Assembly (NCBI GenBank): GCA_016926235.1
Contig: JAFGOZ010000016.1
Coordinates: 1 to 22,885, forward strand
Source: Bacteroidales bacterium
GTDB lineage: Bacteria > Bacteroidota > Bacteroidia > Bacteroidales > UBA10428
Direction: 5' to 3'
Length of the DNA: 22,885 nucleotides
Both the position numbers and the translations under genes were made by a program. The notes beneath the pieces were generated by a model. That model had not been told where the DNA came from and did not search any database. It saw only the letters and a list, made by a program, of their open reading frames with translations. Shown in pieces: positions 6,817 to 14,709 of the stretch (position 1 is its first letter; each line of letters starts with the position of its first letter).

Positions 6817-7138
6817 TATTGTGGTAATTAAAATTTAAATATAAACAAGATAAATAATAAAATACGGGCGCCAATAATTAGGACTTTAATCGGCCTGTAA
6901 GGCCAAGCGAGAAGTCTTTGTGTGTGCTCTGCATGAGCACGGGCACACACAGGCCAATAAAAGCAAGCCGTACAAGCGTTTATTAAAGGAATAAAGAATA
7001 TGAAGGCGACATTACCGAAACCCATAAAAAGTAGTACATACCGATTCTCGGGACAGCCAGCTTTTTGCATACGTTTTTTTAAGCAATTGAATAGAAATCA
7101 AAGGATATATTTACGTTAATTATAAAATATACTCACTT
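6817..7138. other. Gene-free spacer with GC-rich palindromic patch
   Basis: The spacer is AT-rich except for about 6890-6960. There TGTGTG pairs with CACACA around an inner TGCTC/GAGCA hairpin (roughly 6919-6951). The short minus-strand reading frame across it looks spurious: it spans the palindrome and has no domain character. A dispersed repeat is possible. Confidence 0.45.
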
Positions 7139-7213
7139 ATGAAAATAGAAATAAAACATATTTTAACATTTTTTCTGTTTTATGTTATTGCTTCTTTAAT
7201 TTCATGTGAATAA
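7139..7213 (+). pseudogene. Lipoprotein signal-peptide relic
   Basis: ATG at 7139 opens a 24-codon frame reading MKIEIKH, a hydrophobic core, then LISCE and a TAA stop. This is a complete lipoprotein signal peptide with lipobox LISC, cut off one residue after the lipidated cysteine. In-frame reading past the stop gives only about 17 more residues. It is probably the 5' remnant of a lipoprotein gene. A very short lipopeptide, as in some bacteriocin-release or entericidin-like peptides, cannot be excluded. Confidence 0.5.
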
Positions 7214-7413
7214 GCATTGTATGCTGTATTCAATAAACCCAAGCCAGCCGTATATTTTGTAATGAAATGAATAATAAAAAAATACATATATTAAGAAAAA
7301 ACCAGCGGGAAATACCGGCCATAAGATTTACATTGATAAATTTGCATTAAATTATCCCCAATATACTTATTTAATCAAATTATTTATTCTATTTTTAAAA
7401 CCTTACATTAACT

Positions 7414-7421
7414 TAATTTTG
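7414..7421 (+). promoter_or_regulatory. Candidate -7 element just before a start codon
   Basis: TAATTTTG matches TAnnTTTG exactly but ends only 5 nt before the ATG at 7427. If it is used, the transcript would be leaderless or nearly so. No convincing -33 element is present. Confidence 0.3.
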
Positions 7422-7426
7422 TTTTT

Positions 7427-8515
7427 ATGATAAATAGATTATCGAATCCAGTTTGTATTATATTTTTAGTAGCATTTTCATTAAGCATACATGCACAGTG
7501 GGATAATCCCTTAGTATATTATCAGTTTAATGACACTTCTGGTATGCTGGTTGTTGATTCCAGCGGGAATGGGTTTAATGCTGATAGTGATTGTAATACA
7601 TGTTGGGAAGCCGAGGGGAAATTTAATGGTGCTTTTCACTTTAGTGCCTCAGAAAGAATCGATTTGCCAGCTAAAGATATCGCATTAACTACCGGGGAAG
7701 GTACAGTTGCCTTTTGGGTACTTCTGCCTGAATTAAGCGCAAACAATATTAACTGTATCTGGTGGGCAGGAGAATACGGTGGTGATATGTTTGGCGATGA
7801 GAATGAAATGCATGTTTGTACTGAAGCAGGGCTTAATGATAAATGGTGGGATCATAGTGAAGTTGCTTTTGTTATTGTTGACAGTATGGCCGATCATCAA
7901 TATTTCATATACTCTGATCCCTGGAAAGGACCTGTGCCTGCTACCACACCATCTGAGAATGCTATTTCGATAGCAGATAACTCGTGGCACCATGTAGCAT
8001 GCACCTGGGATACAGGAAGTACAGTTGCACTGTATTTAGATGGCCAGGTAATATGGGATTCAATGGCCTATACACCATCGCGAATATGGTCTTGCAACCT
8101 GATGACGCTGGGTGTTGCTAATAAACGAACCAACCGCAAATTAAATGGTTACCTGGATGAATTCCGGTTATATAATGTAGCATTAGAAGCAGCTGACATA
8201 GATACAATTTACAAATATGTTCCGGAAGTTGATACTGCTGATACTACGACTGTAGAAGGCATAAATAAGACTGGGATTGCAGCACTGAATTTTTATCCAA
8301 ATCCAGCCGGCAATAATATTTCTTTCTTTAATTCATTGTGCATTCAAACCATTGAAATTTACGGCCTGACCGGAGAAAAGCTTATAGTTCAACAGGTTTT
8401 CACAACAAATGAAATAGTTGAAATACCTATTGATCAACTTTCATCAGGATTTTACTTCATAAGAGCATTTGACAATAAAAAGCTTGTAGCGGTGGGTAAG
8501 TTTTCTAAGAAGTAA
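7427..8515 (+). CDS. LamG-like domain protein with T9SS sorting domain
   Basis: This 362-residue exported protein has a signal peptide at residues 1-23 (cleavage at HAQ). A LamG / concanavalin A-like jelly roll spans about 27-260. It is recognised by YYQFNDTSG, DSSGNGFNA, the FHFSASERIDLP block, NSWHHVACTWD, VALYLDGQV and the closing GYLDEFRLYNVAL. A T9SS type A sorting domain spans about 283-362 (FYPNPAGNNISF, IEIYGLTGEKL, LSSGFYFIRAF). LamG domains bind sugars or glycoproteins. With no catalytic module present, surface carbohydrate binding is the likely role. It is placed on the cell surface or secreted by the type IX system, as are the GH12 and PL1 proteins of this window. The spacers on both sides are AT-rich, so it is probably transcribed alone. 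Confidence 0.85.
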   Translation: MINRLSNPVCIIFLVAFSLSIHAQWDNPLVYYQFNDTSGMLVVDSSGNGFNADSDCNTCWEAEGKFNGAFHFSASERIDLPAKDIALTTGEGTVAFWVLLPELSANNINCIWWAGEYGGDMFGDENEMHVCTEAGLNDKWWDHSEVAFVIVDSMADHQYFIYSDPWKGPVPATTPSENAISIADNSWHHVACTWDTGSTVALYLDGQVIWDSMAYTPSRIWSCNLMTLGVANKRTNRKLNGYLDEFRLYNVALEAADIDTIYKYVPEVDTADTTTVEGINKTGIAALNFYPNPAGNNISFFNSLCIQTIEIYGLTGEKLIVQQVFTTNEIVEIPIDQLSSGFYFIRAFDNKKLVAVGKFSKK

Positions 8516-8709
8516 TGTATTCCTTATCTCAATATAACTCTCATTTTATTTGCAGCTAAAAACTACGCATTTGATATAACCCATTACTGAGAAAGTTATA
8601 TATTTATTTTGAACTTTGAGATATGTTTTATATTGGGAAAATAGACGAAATTATTTAGTTGCCATTATGTTTTTTGTATGCAACGATTTGAAAAAACTAC
8701 AAAAATAGA

Positions 8710-9381
8710 ATGAATAAAATAGCGATAGGATTATTTTATATACTAATTGTAAGCTCCTGTAGAACACATATTTATAGAGAGAAGGAAACGGAGACAAAAA
8801 TTCAACCATTTGATTATGTAAGTAATATTAAATTTGGTGATTTGGAATTATCCTTTGGTGATATGTATATTGAGTCAGAAGAATTTATTGGCACGATGGT
8901 AATTGATACAACAAGAAATAGATCAGAACTTAATTTAACTATGAGTGATTATTTAGAAGGTAATGATAGTATTTATAATTATTTTAGGCTTACTCTTTCC
9001 ATGGATACTGCAAGTCATAGACCCGTTTTGGGCCCGCATAAATTAGATAGCTGTGATAGAATCAGGTATAGTGTATTTGGGGTAAAAGGACTTCCATATT
9101 TTCCACTTAATGCTGTTGTAAATTTGACTATGTATGACTCGGTAAATCCATACATTTATCTAATCTCCGGAGATTTTGATTTTTATGTAGCGAAAGTTAA
9201 ATATATTGTAAAACAAAACGCGAAAGATTTCAAAAATGCTCGTTTGGAATATTATGATTCTGTTTTGGTAAAAGGGAAATTTGATTCAATTTATTATAAT
9301 TTTTATTATGATACATTGTATACCGATCAGGCTAATGAGATTAACGGTGATACAGTAAAATATAACAATATTAAAAGATAG
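8710..9381 (+). CDS. Putative lipoprotein of unknown function
   Basis: This 223-residue protein has a lipoprotein signal peptide: MNKIAIG, a hydrophobic core, then VSSC with Cys17 as lipidation site. The mature part is rich in Tyr, Asp and short beta-prone segments (FGDLELSFGDMYIE, YIYLISGDFDFYVAKVKY), and I see no motif of a known family. It has no T9SS domain. The coding sequence is very AT-rich, like the genes around it. It lies 333 bp before the sigma factor gene on the same strand but is probably a separate transcript. It is a credible gene of unknown function; outer-membrane attachment is inferred from the lipobox. Confidence 0.7.
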   Translation: MNKIAIGLFYILIVSSCRTHIYREKETETKIQPFDYVSNIKFGDLELSFGDMYIESEEFIGTMVIDTTRNRSELNLTMSDYLEGNDSIYNYFRLTLSMDTASHRPVLGPHKLDSCDRIRYSVFGVKGLPYFPLNAVVNLTMYDSVNPYIYLISGDFDFYVAKVKYIVKQNAKDFKNARLEYYDSVLVKGKFDSIYYNFYYDTLYTDQANEINGDTVKYNNIKR

Positions 9382-9714
9382 TATTGTTAAAAAAAAAATA
9401 CAGCACTAAACAGGCTATACAGATTCATTTATTATCTACTTTTTACAGCTAATAGTCAGAGTTAAAAGCCTTTCTTGTATTATAACGTCCTGATTCAAAA
9501 ATTATATATTTATGCTGAATATTAGCGATGATATATAAGTATTGCTATTGATTGAAATAAAGAATAGTAAATTATATCGAATATTTCAAACAACTAATAT
9601 TTTATACGGAAATAAAAAAGCATATCCGTATGTGATTTTTTGATATGTATTGTTACTAATTGGATATAGTGTACACTTATCGATTTAGTGAACAAAAACT
9701 AATAAAAGGTTGAA
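9382..9714. other. AT-rich intergenic region
   Basis: No gene, clear terminator or perfect TAnnTTTG box was seen between the lipoprotein gene and the sigma factor gene. The promoter of the sigma operon presumably lies here. Confidence 0.4.
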
Positions 9715-10224
9715 ATGACAGATATTGATATTAAAGAACAATTCCTGGAAATTTATGAAAAGAATTTTAGGATTATACTGAAATTTTCAAGCGTGTATAC
9801 AAAAGTTGAACAAGATAGGGAAGATTTAATTAATGACATTACTCTTGAATTATGGAAATCATTTAAAACCTTCAAGGGGGTATGTAAAATTTCGACCTGG
9901 ATTTATCGGGTTGCATTGAATACTTCAATGAATTATAAACGAAAGAGAAATAGAGATACGTTATTCTCATCATTTAATGAATTAAAGAAAGAGGACATTT
10001 TCCTTTGTACGGTAGATCAAAACAATCTGGCAGAATTAGAAGTTTTGTATAATTGCATAGATGAGTTGAATGAAATCAATAAAGCAATTATTTTACTTTA
10101 CCTGGATGGCAATTCACATGATGAAATATCTGAGATAACAGGTATTTCTAAAACAAATGTTGGTACAAGAATCAGTCGTATTAAAGAACAAATTAAGAAT
10201 TTGGCAACTTCAAAAATTAAATAA
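9715..10224 (+). CDS. ECF-type RNA polymerase sigma factor
   Basis: This 169-residue sigma-70 family protein has only regions 2 and 4, the extracytoplasmic-function architecture. Region 2 spans about 11-80, with DREDLINDITLELWKSF and STWIYRVALNTSMNYKRK, the -10-binding and core-binding helices. Region 4 spans about 112-163, with AIILLYLDGNSHDEISEITG and SKTNVGTRISRIKEQI, the -35-binding helix-turn-helix. The length is normal. The next gene starts 2 nt after the stop codon, so the two are co-transcribed and probably translationally coupled. Bacteroidota ECF genes are commonly paired with a membrane protein that restrains or senses for the sigma factor, and the partner here fits that position. 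The target promoters are unknown. The low GC matches its neighbours. Confidence 0.9.
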   Translation: MTDIDIKEQFLEIYEKNFRIILKFSSVYTKVEQDREDLINDITLELWKSFKTFKGVCKISTWIYRVALNTSMNYKRKRNRDTLFSSFNELKKEDIFLCTVDQNNLAELEVLYNCIDELNEINKAIILLYLDGNSHDEISEITGISKTNVGTRISRIKEQIKNLATSKIK

Positions 10225-10226
10225 CC

Positions 10227-10817
10227 ATGGAACTTATAGAATTAAAAAATATGTGGAGAGAGTATGATAGAAAAATAGTAGAAAACACACGCTTAAACAA
10301 AGAAATTTTAAGAAGAATATTAGTGTTAAAACCTGAAAGGCGATTAAACTGGATGAAAATGAAGGCAATCTTACGCCTGTTTTCACCAATAATTCTTTTG
10401 GTACCACTACTATTCTTGAATTTTAATTTTCAGTTTTCATTACATTTCATTATTGGCTTAATTTTATTCTTAGTTATTATCACAACTACTTACATTTGGG
10501 ATATTAAATATTTCTTGTTGATTCGCAAGATTGATTTTTCAGATGCGATTTTAACCATAAAAAAAGGAATTACTAAACTTGAAAAGTATAAGATTAAAAC
10601 AACCCGAATTCGATTCATTCTGGCGCCAGTAGCAATACTTGGTATATTTTTTATGCTTATTCAAAAACCAGTCTTTAATAAAGAATCTATCATATTTCTG
10701 GGATTAGTAGTTCTTGTATTTATTGCATCGGTTTATTATACTTTTAAATATTCGATTTATGAGCGATTCAGACTTCTAAACAAAGAGATTAAGGAAATAG
10801 AAAACATGGGAAAATGA
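10227..10817 (+). CDS. Multi-pass membrane protein coupled to the ECF sigma gene
   Basis: This 196-residue protein has a soluble, charged N-terminal helix (MELIELKNMWREYDRKIVEN) of about 45 residues. About four membrane segments follow (roughly 50-67, 71-91, 129-146, 154-173) and then a charged C-terminal tail. The opening pattern ELxxLKxxWxxYD is common in Bacteroidota proteins encoded right after ECF sigma genes. It lacks the zinc-binding anti-sigma motif HxxxCxxC. The start lies 2 nt after the stop of the sigma gene. An anti-sigma or signal-relay role is inferred from position only. It could instead be a general membrane protein co-expressed for other reasons. Confidence 0.75.
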   Translation: MELIELKNMWREYDRKIVENTRLNKEILRRILVLKPERRLNWMKMKAILRLFSPIILLVPLLFLNFNFQFSLHFIIGLILFLVIITTTYIWDIKYFLLIRKIDFSDAILTIKKGITKLEKYKIKTTRIRFILAPVAILGIFFMLIQKPVFNKESIIFLGLVVLVFIASVYYTFKYSIYERFRLLNKEIKEIENMGK

Positions 10818-10931
10818 TTTTATTGGGCTATTTATTAGCAGGGAGAACAGATTTTATTGGATTTGTAAAGGTTAGTTTGAGTCATAACATTTGAAACTTG
10901 GCATAAATTTCAGTACCTATTCTAAGGACTT

Positions 10932-12095
10932 CTACTTTAGATTATATTCCTTAAAGAAATCATTTTCCTTAATATCTTTTAAATGCTCTTGTGTATCCTT
11001 GTAGAAGGTTTGAATGTCAAGATCATCTTTGTTGGGAAATTTAAAAAAGTCCTTATTTAAGATATATGCAGCAGGAGGTACAAGGTAGAAATCGTCCTCA
11101 CTACCAGTCCTTTTATGAAATACCCAGGCAGGGGTATAGTTAAAATCATTTACCCTGGTATGATCGGTTTTCATGAGGTTGAGCTCAACCAGTATACCCC
11201 CGTTTCTATATCGTTCCCTTTGATTTGAGACCAGGTTTCCCATAGAATAAACAACCAGGTTATATCTGGAGGAATCATCTGTATAATTATAGTAGGTCCG
11301 GATAGGTTGAACTACGTGGGGGTGCCCGCCAATTATAGCATCGGCCCCATTTGCCAGGAGGTACTCTGCCAGTTCATTTTGTTGTTTGTTTTCTGTTTGC
11401 TGGTATTCAATGCCCCAGTGCAGTGTAACAATGATAAAATCAGGCTCTGCCAGTTTTGCTTTTTGAATATCCTTAACGATCAGATCTTTATCAATATAAT
11501 TAACTACGTTGGGTTCCTGGGCCACCAATCCATTGGTTGCATAGGTGTAATTTAAAATGGCTAAACGGATATTGTTTTTTTCAATAATAAGAGGGTAGGT
11601 GATATCCCGGGAAGTTTGATCTTTGAATGTGCCTGTATATATGGTTGGGAAATTATGCAAAACATCTATAGTCCGTTCCAGACCTTGTTTTTTCCTGTCA
11701 AGGCAGTGGTTGTTGGCAGTTAAAAGGATATCAAATCCGGCATTGAGGGCAGCTCTTGCCAGATCATCAGGGCTTGAAAAACAGGGATAGCCTTTATAAG
11801 GGGGGCCGGCAAGTGTTACCTCCAGGTTGGCAATAGCAATATCTGCAGTTTCGAGGTAAGGCTTCAAATACCTGAAAGTAGGCTCGTAATCATAAGAATC
11901 TTTTGAAGCTTTGTAAGCCGAGTTGATCTGGCTGTCATGACCCATAACATCCCCGGCAAATATTAGTTTCAGGTAGCTTGTATCATTTTTATTCTGGCCA
12001 AGCAGGTTATCTGGCCAGTTAATCATCATTATGACTGCCATGTATAGTAACGCTTGTTTTAAATATTTAAATAGAAAATATGTCATCCTGCTCAT
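10932..12095 (-). CDS. CapA-family metallophosphatase-like protein
   Basis: From the chosen start this protein has 387 residues. The CapA/PgsA family (Ca-dependent-phosphatase-like fold; poly-gamma-glutamate or capsule related) is shown by ordered motifs. These are FAGDVMGHD (GD at 48-49), IANLEVTL (NLE 90-92), LTANNHCLD (NNH 128-130), TLHWGIE (HWG 226-228), IIGGHPHVVQ (256-260) and YSMGNLVSN (284-287). The metal-ligand positions are kept. I chose ATG at 12095 (MSRMTYFL) because a hydrophobic export segment follows directly. The 32 residues that a start at 12191 would add are aromatic-rich and unlike the family. It is probably periplasmic or envelope-attached. No other capsule or PgsBC gene is near, so the substrate is unknown. 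It is convergent with the sigma-factor operon. Confidence 0.85.
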   Translation of the reverse strand: MSRMTYFLFKYLKQALLYMAVIMMINWPDNLLGQNKNDTSYLKLIFAGDVMGHDSQINSAYKASKDSYDYEPTFRYLKPYLETADIAIANLEVTLAGPPYKGYPCFSSPDDLARAALNAGFDILLTANNHCLDRKKQGLERTIDVLHNFPTIYTGTFKDQTSRDITYPLIIEKNNIRLAILNYTYATNGLVAQEPNVVNYIDKDLIVKDIQKAKLAEPDFIIVTLHWGIEYQQTENKQQNELAEYLLANGADAIIGGHPHVVQPIRTYYNYTDDSSRYNLVVYSMGNLVSNQRERYRNGGILVELNLMKTDHTRVNDFNYTPAWVFHKRTGSEDDFYLVPPAAYILNKDFFKFPNKDDLDIQTFYKDTQEHLKDIKENDFFKEYNLK

Positions 12096-12227
12096 CTTAA
12101 AAAAATAAAAATACCTAAATGTTCTTATAAAACGAAAATAGTAAAAGAAAGTTTTTGGTAAAAAACAATCTTTTAAACAGATTGGATACACTTTTGTGTT
12201 AGCTGAATGAGGTCGAATATTTTTATT

Positions 12228-12274
12228 TTGGAAACATTTATGCTACATCTTGGAAACAATTATGCCCTATTTTG
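12228..12274 (+). repeat. 22-bp tandem direct repeats upstream of the cellulase gene
   Basis: TTGGAAACATTTATGC starts at 12228 and TTGGAAACAATTATGC at 12250. The 22-nt units match at 17 of 22 positions. A third TTG falls again 22 nt later at 12272, within a less conserved unit. The array lies about 165-210 nt before the GH12 start codon and could be an operator. Confidence 0.55.
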
Positions 12275-12280
12275 ATGATG

Positions 12281-12288
12281 TAAATTTG
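12281..12288 (+). promoter_or_regulatory. Candidate -7 element for the GH12 gene
   Basis: TAAATTTG matches TAnnTTTG. It lies just downstream of the 22-bp repeats and would give a leader of about 145 nt. No good -33 TTTG is visible, which would fit an activator-dependent promoter. Confidence 0.35.
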
Positions 12289-12438
12289 TATTATTGTATA
12301 AACTAAATGTAACTAATATTTATGAATATGGTTGCACGCATCACCGATCAATTACACTTGAACACATTATCTTATTTACCTCCTTAGTAGAAAACACTCC
12401 TTTAACTTTAATATTAACCAAAACTAAAACCCTTACAA

Positions 12439-14490
12439 ATGAAAACCAAAACCTTAAAAGGAATAATCTTTGGACTTTCCCTCGGATTATTCACAATGTC
12501 TCTTCACGCCCAGGTATACTCTTCATGTGACCAATGGGCAAGTTACACAACCAATGGCTATACCATATACAACAATATATGGGGCAGTAATGCAGGTACC
12601 CAATGCCTTTGGGTAAACAGCTATCAAAACTGGGGAGTTACCGCGAACCACACCAACACCAGCGGTATAAAATCGTATCCCAACGTGGCCCAGGATTGTA
12701 GCTATGCCATTAGCAACCTGGGTAGTTGTACCAGCAGTTTTAATGTATCCCGACCAAGTAGCGGATCTTACAACACTTCGTATGACATATGGTGCAATAA
12801 CTATGCCTATGAGATTATGTTGTGGATGAATTATACAGGAGCTGTTGGCCCCATTGCCCAGTCATGGGATGCCAGTGGAAATCCTGTGGCAGACTATACC
12901 AGCCAAAGCATTGGTGGGCATACCTGGAATGTATACAGTGGAAGCAATGGCTCAAACCAGGTGTATTCTTTTCTGAGAACCAGTAATACTAACTCTGGAA
13001 CTGTTGATATTAAAGCTATTATGGACTGGCTGGTAAGTCATAATTATTTTAGCAGCAGCACTAATCTGCACAGGATCCAGTTTGGATTTGAGATTACTAC
13101 TTCATCCAATGGCAGCTTTACCTGCAATAGCTATTCATTATCACATAGCTCAGGTTCAAGTACTTGCACGCCTACATCTATTACTCCTTACCTGCAGGTA
13201 AATGGTGGAAGCTGGCAACAAACAGCCAATGTAACTGTTTCAAGTGGTTCAACAGTTAAGTTTGGCCCTCAACCTGTAAGCGGTGGATCGTGGAGCTGGA
13301 GTACCGGCGCTACAACCCGTGAAATTACTATAAGCAACATTACCAGCAGCGCCAGCTATACTGCTACCTATACAAATTCATGCGGTGCAAAAAGCACACA
13401 AACCTTTAATGTTACTGTAAGTGGAGGAGGATCAACAACAGGTAATATAAGCGTACGTGCTCGTGGAACAGTGGGCGATGAGCAGATTCAGCTTAAAGCA
13501 GAAGGCACTACTATTGGTAACTGGACTTTATCTACAAGTTACCAAACCTTTTCGGCAAGTGGCTCAGGAACGGTTCAGGTATATTTTATTAATGATAATG
13601 GCTCAAGGGATGTACAGGTAGATTATGTTACAATTGATGGGACTACATATCAGTCAGAGAACCAGGCTACCAATACCGGGGTATGGCAAAACAGTCAGTG
13701 TGGAGGGTCATATAGTGAATGGTTGCATTGCAACGGCTATATACAATATGGTAGTAGTAGCAGTGGTGGAAGTACTACAACCAGTACTATAACGATTCAG
13801 GAAAACGCAACAGGTTTCTGCAGTGTAGATGGTACGGTAGATAATAACAACACAGGATATACAGGAACTGGTTTTGCTAATACGACAAATTCATCGGGTC
13901 AAGGCATAACCTGGTCTGTGAGCATTCCTTCTAGTGGATCATATACCTTAAAATGGAGATATGCAAATGGTACTTCAACTTCAAGACCTGGTCAGCTTAT
14001 GGTTGATGGATCTACTGTAGTATCAAGTGTAGCATTTGCGGGTACTGGCAGCTGGACTACGTGGACTGAGACTTCCGGAACAATTGTAAACTTATCAGCG
14101 GGTACTCATCTTATTCGTTTACAGGCTACTACATCTAATGGATTAGCTAATATTGATTATATATCGGTGACAGGAATTACAGCAACACCAGTAAGCTGTG
14201 CGGGGCAAAAGAGTGCCACAGTCATTTCAGAAATTGCCGACCCTGATGTTGAGGCACAGGTAAAAATATATCCGGTACCTGTAACTGACAATATAGTAAA
14301 TATTGAAATGCAGGGAATCTCAGGTGAATCAGCTATACGTATTATTGATCTGAATGGTAAGATTATACGTGATCTCCGGGTAACTGATCAAAATCTGGTT
14401 CAGGTTGGGGTGGAGGATCTTTCAGGTATGTATTTTGTACAGATTATTACCAGTAAAGAAACCTATAATAGAAAAATAACGATTCAATAA
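12439..14490 (+). CDS. Secreted multimodular endoglucanase (GH12 + CBMs + T9SS)
   Basis: This 683-residue protein has a signal peptide at 1-24 (SLHAQ). A GH12 beta-jelly-roll spans about 28-236: YNNIWGS, IKSYPN, YEIMLWMNY with nucleophile candidate Glu125, WNVYSG, VYSFLR, and IQFGFEI with acid/base candidate Glu218. An Ig-like domain spans about 245-328. A CBM60-like Ca-dependent module spans about 336-438 (ISVRARGTVGDEQIQL, DVQVDYVTIDG, CGGSYSEWLHCNGYI). A CBM6-like module spans about 451-578 (ENATGFCSVDGTVD, GYTGTGFANT, GLANIDYISVTG). The T9SS sorting domain spans about 605-683 (KIYPVPVTDNIV). GH12 enzymes hydrolyse beta-1,4-glucans or xyloglucan, and CBM60 modules bind xylan/galactan-type chains. 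It is therefore a secreted cell-wall-degrading enzyme. Ser/Gly/Thr-rich linkers separate the modules. It is transcribed alone; the terminator at 14649-14677 closes it. Confidence 0.92.
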   Translation: MKTKTLKGIIFGLSLGLFTMSLHAQVYSSCDQWASYTTNGYTIYNNIWGSNAGTQCLWVNSYQNWGVTANHTNTSGIKSYPNVAQDCSYAISNLGSCTSSFNVSRPSSGSYNTSYDIWCNNYAYEIMLWMNYTGAVGPIAQSWDASGNPVADYTSQSIGGHTWNVYSGSNGSNQVYSFLRTSNTNSGTVDIKAIMDWLVSHNYFSSSTNLHRIQFGFEITTSSNGSFTCNSYSLSHSSGSSTCTPTSITPYLQVNGGSWQQTANVTVSSGSTVKFGPQPVSGGSWSWSTGATTREITISNITSSASYTATYTNSCGAKSTQTFNVTVSGGGSTTGNISVRARGTVGDEQIQLKAEGTTIGNWTLSTSYQTFSASGSGTVQVYFINDNGSRDVQVDYVTIDGTTYQSENQATNTGVWQNSQCGGSYSEWLHCNGYIQYGSSSSGGSTTTSTITIQENATGFCSVDGTVDNNNTGYTGTGFANTTNSSGQGITWSVSIPSSGSYTLKWRYANGTSTSRPGQLMVDGSTVVSSVAFAGTGSWTTWTETSGTIVNLSAGTHLIRLQATTSNGLANIDYISVTGITATPVSCAGQKSATVISEIADPDVEAQVKIYPVPVTDNIVNIEMQGISGESAIRIIDLNGKIIRDLRVTDQNLVQVGVEDLSGMYFVQIITSKETYNRKITIQ

Positions 14491-14497
14491 AACTTGT

Positions 14498-14620
14498 GGG
14501 CATCTCTAAAAACCCTTCAGGCAAGGCGAAGTAAATTTTTATAACCGGATTTTACTGATTGTAAATGAGGATTTTAAAAGTTAACTTCAACGCAGTATCA
14601 GGGAGTTTTTTGAGATACCT
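14498..14620. mobile_element. MITE-like inverted-repeat element
   Basis: About 120 bp is bounded by imperfect inverted arms: GGGCATCTCTAAAAACCCT at 14498-14516 and the reverse complement of AGGTATCTCAAAAAACTCCC at 14600-14620. A second inner pair is visible (GGCGAAGTAAATTTT against the complement of AAAGTTAACTTCAACGC). No coding capacity is present. Long, nested, near-terminal inverted repeats without genes suggest a miniature transposable element or a long structured 3' region of the cellulase transcript. Target-site duplications were not obvious. Confidence 0.5.
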
Positions 14621-14648
14621 ATGCTTACCCCTTATTACTCAATAACAC

Positions 14649-14677
14649 AAGGGCTGCCGATTACCAGCAGCCCTTTT
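14649..14677 (+). terminator. Rho-independent terminator after the GH12 gene
   Basis: The stem AAGGGCTGC (14649-14657) / GCAGCCCTT (14667-14675) is 9 bp with a 9-nt loop, and TTTT follows the GC-rich stem. It separates the cellulase gene from the convergent minus-strand gene ending at 14710. Confidence 0.75.
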
Positions 14678-14709
14678 CTATTATTTTCTAAAGCACAATG
14701 GTTAATTTT

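Noticed and set aside
6828..7070. 80-codon minus-strand frame across the GC-rich palindrome
   Set aside because: The hydrophobic translation comes from AT-rich DNA and the palindrome. There is no promoter and no family resemblance that I can support.
12096..12191. Upstream extension of the CapA-like gene to 12191
   Set aside because: The 32 extra residues are aromatic-rich, would place the export signal internally, and do not resemble the family. The start at 12095 is preferred.
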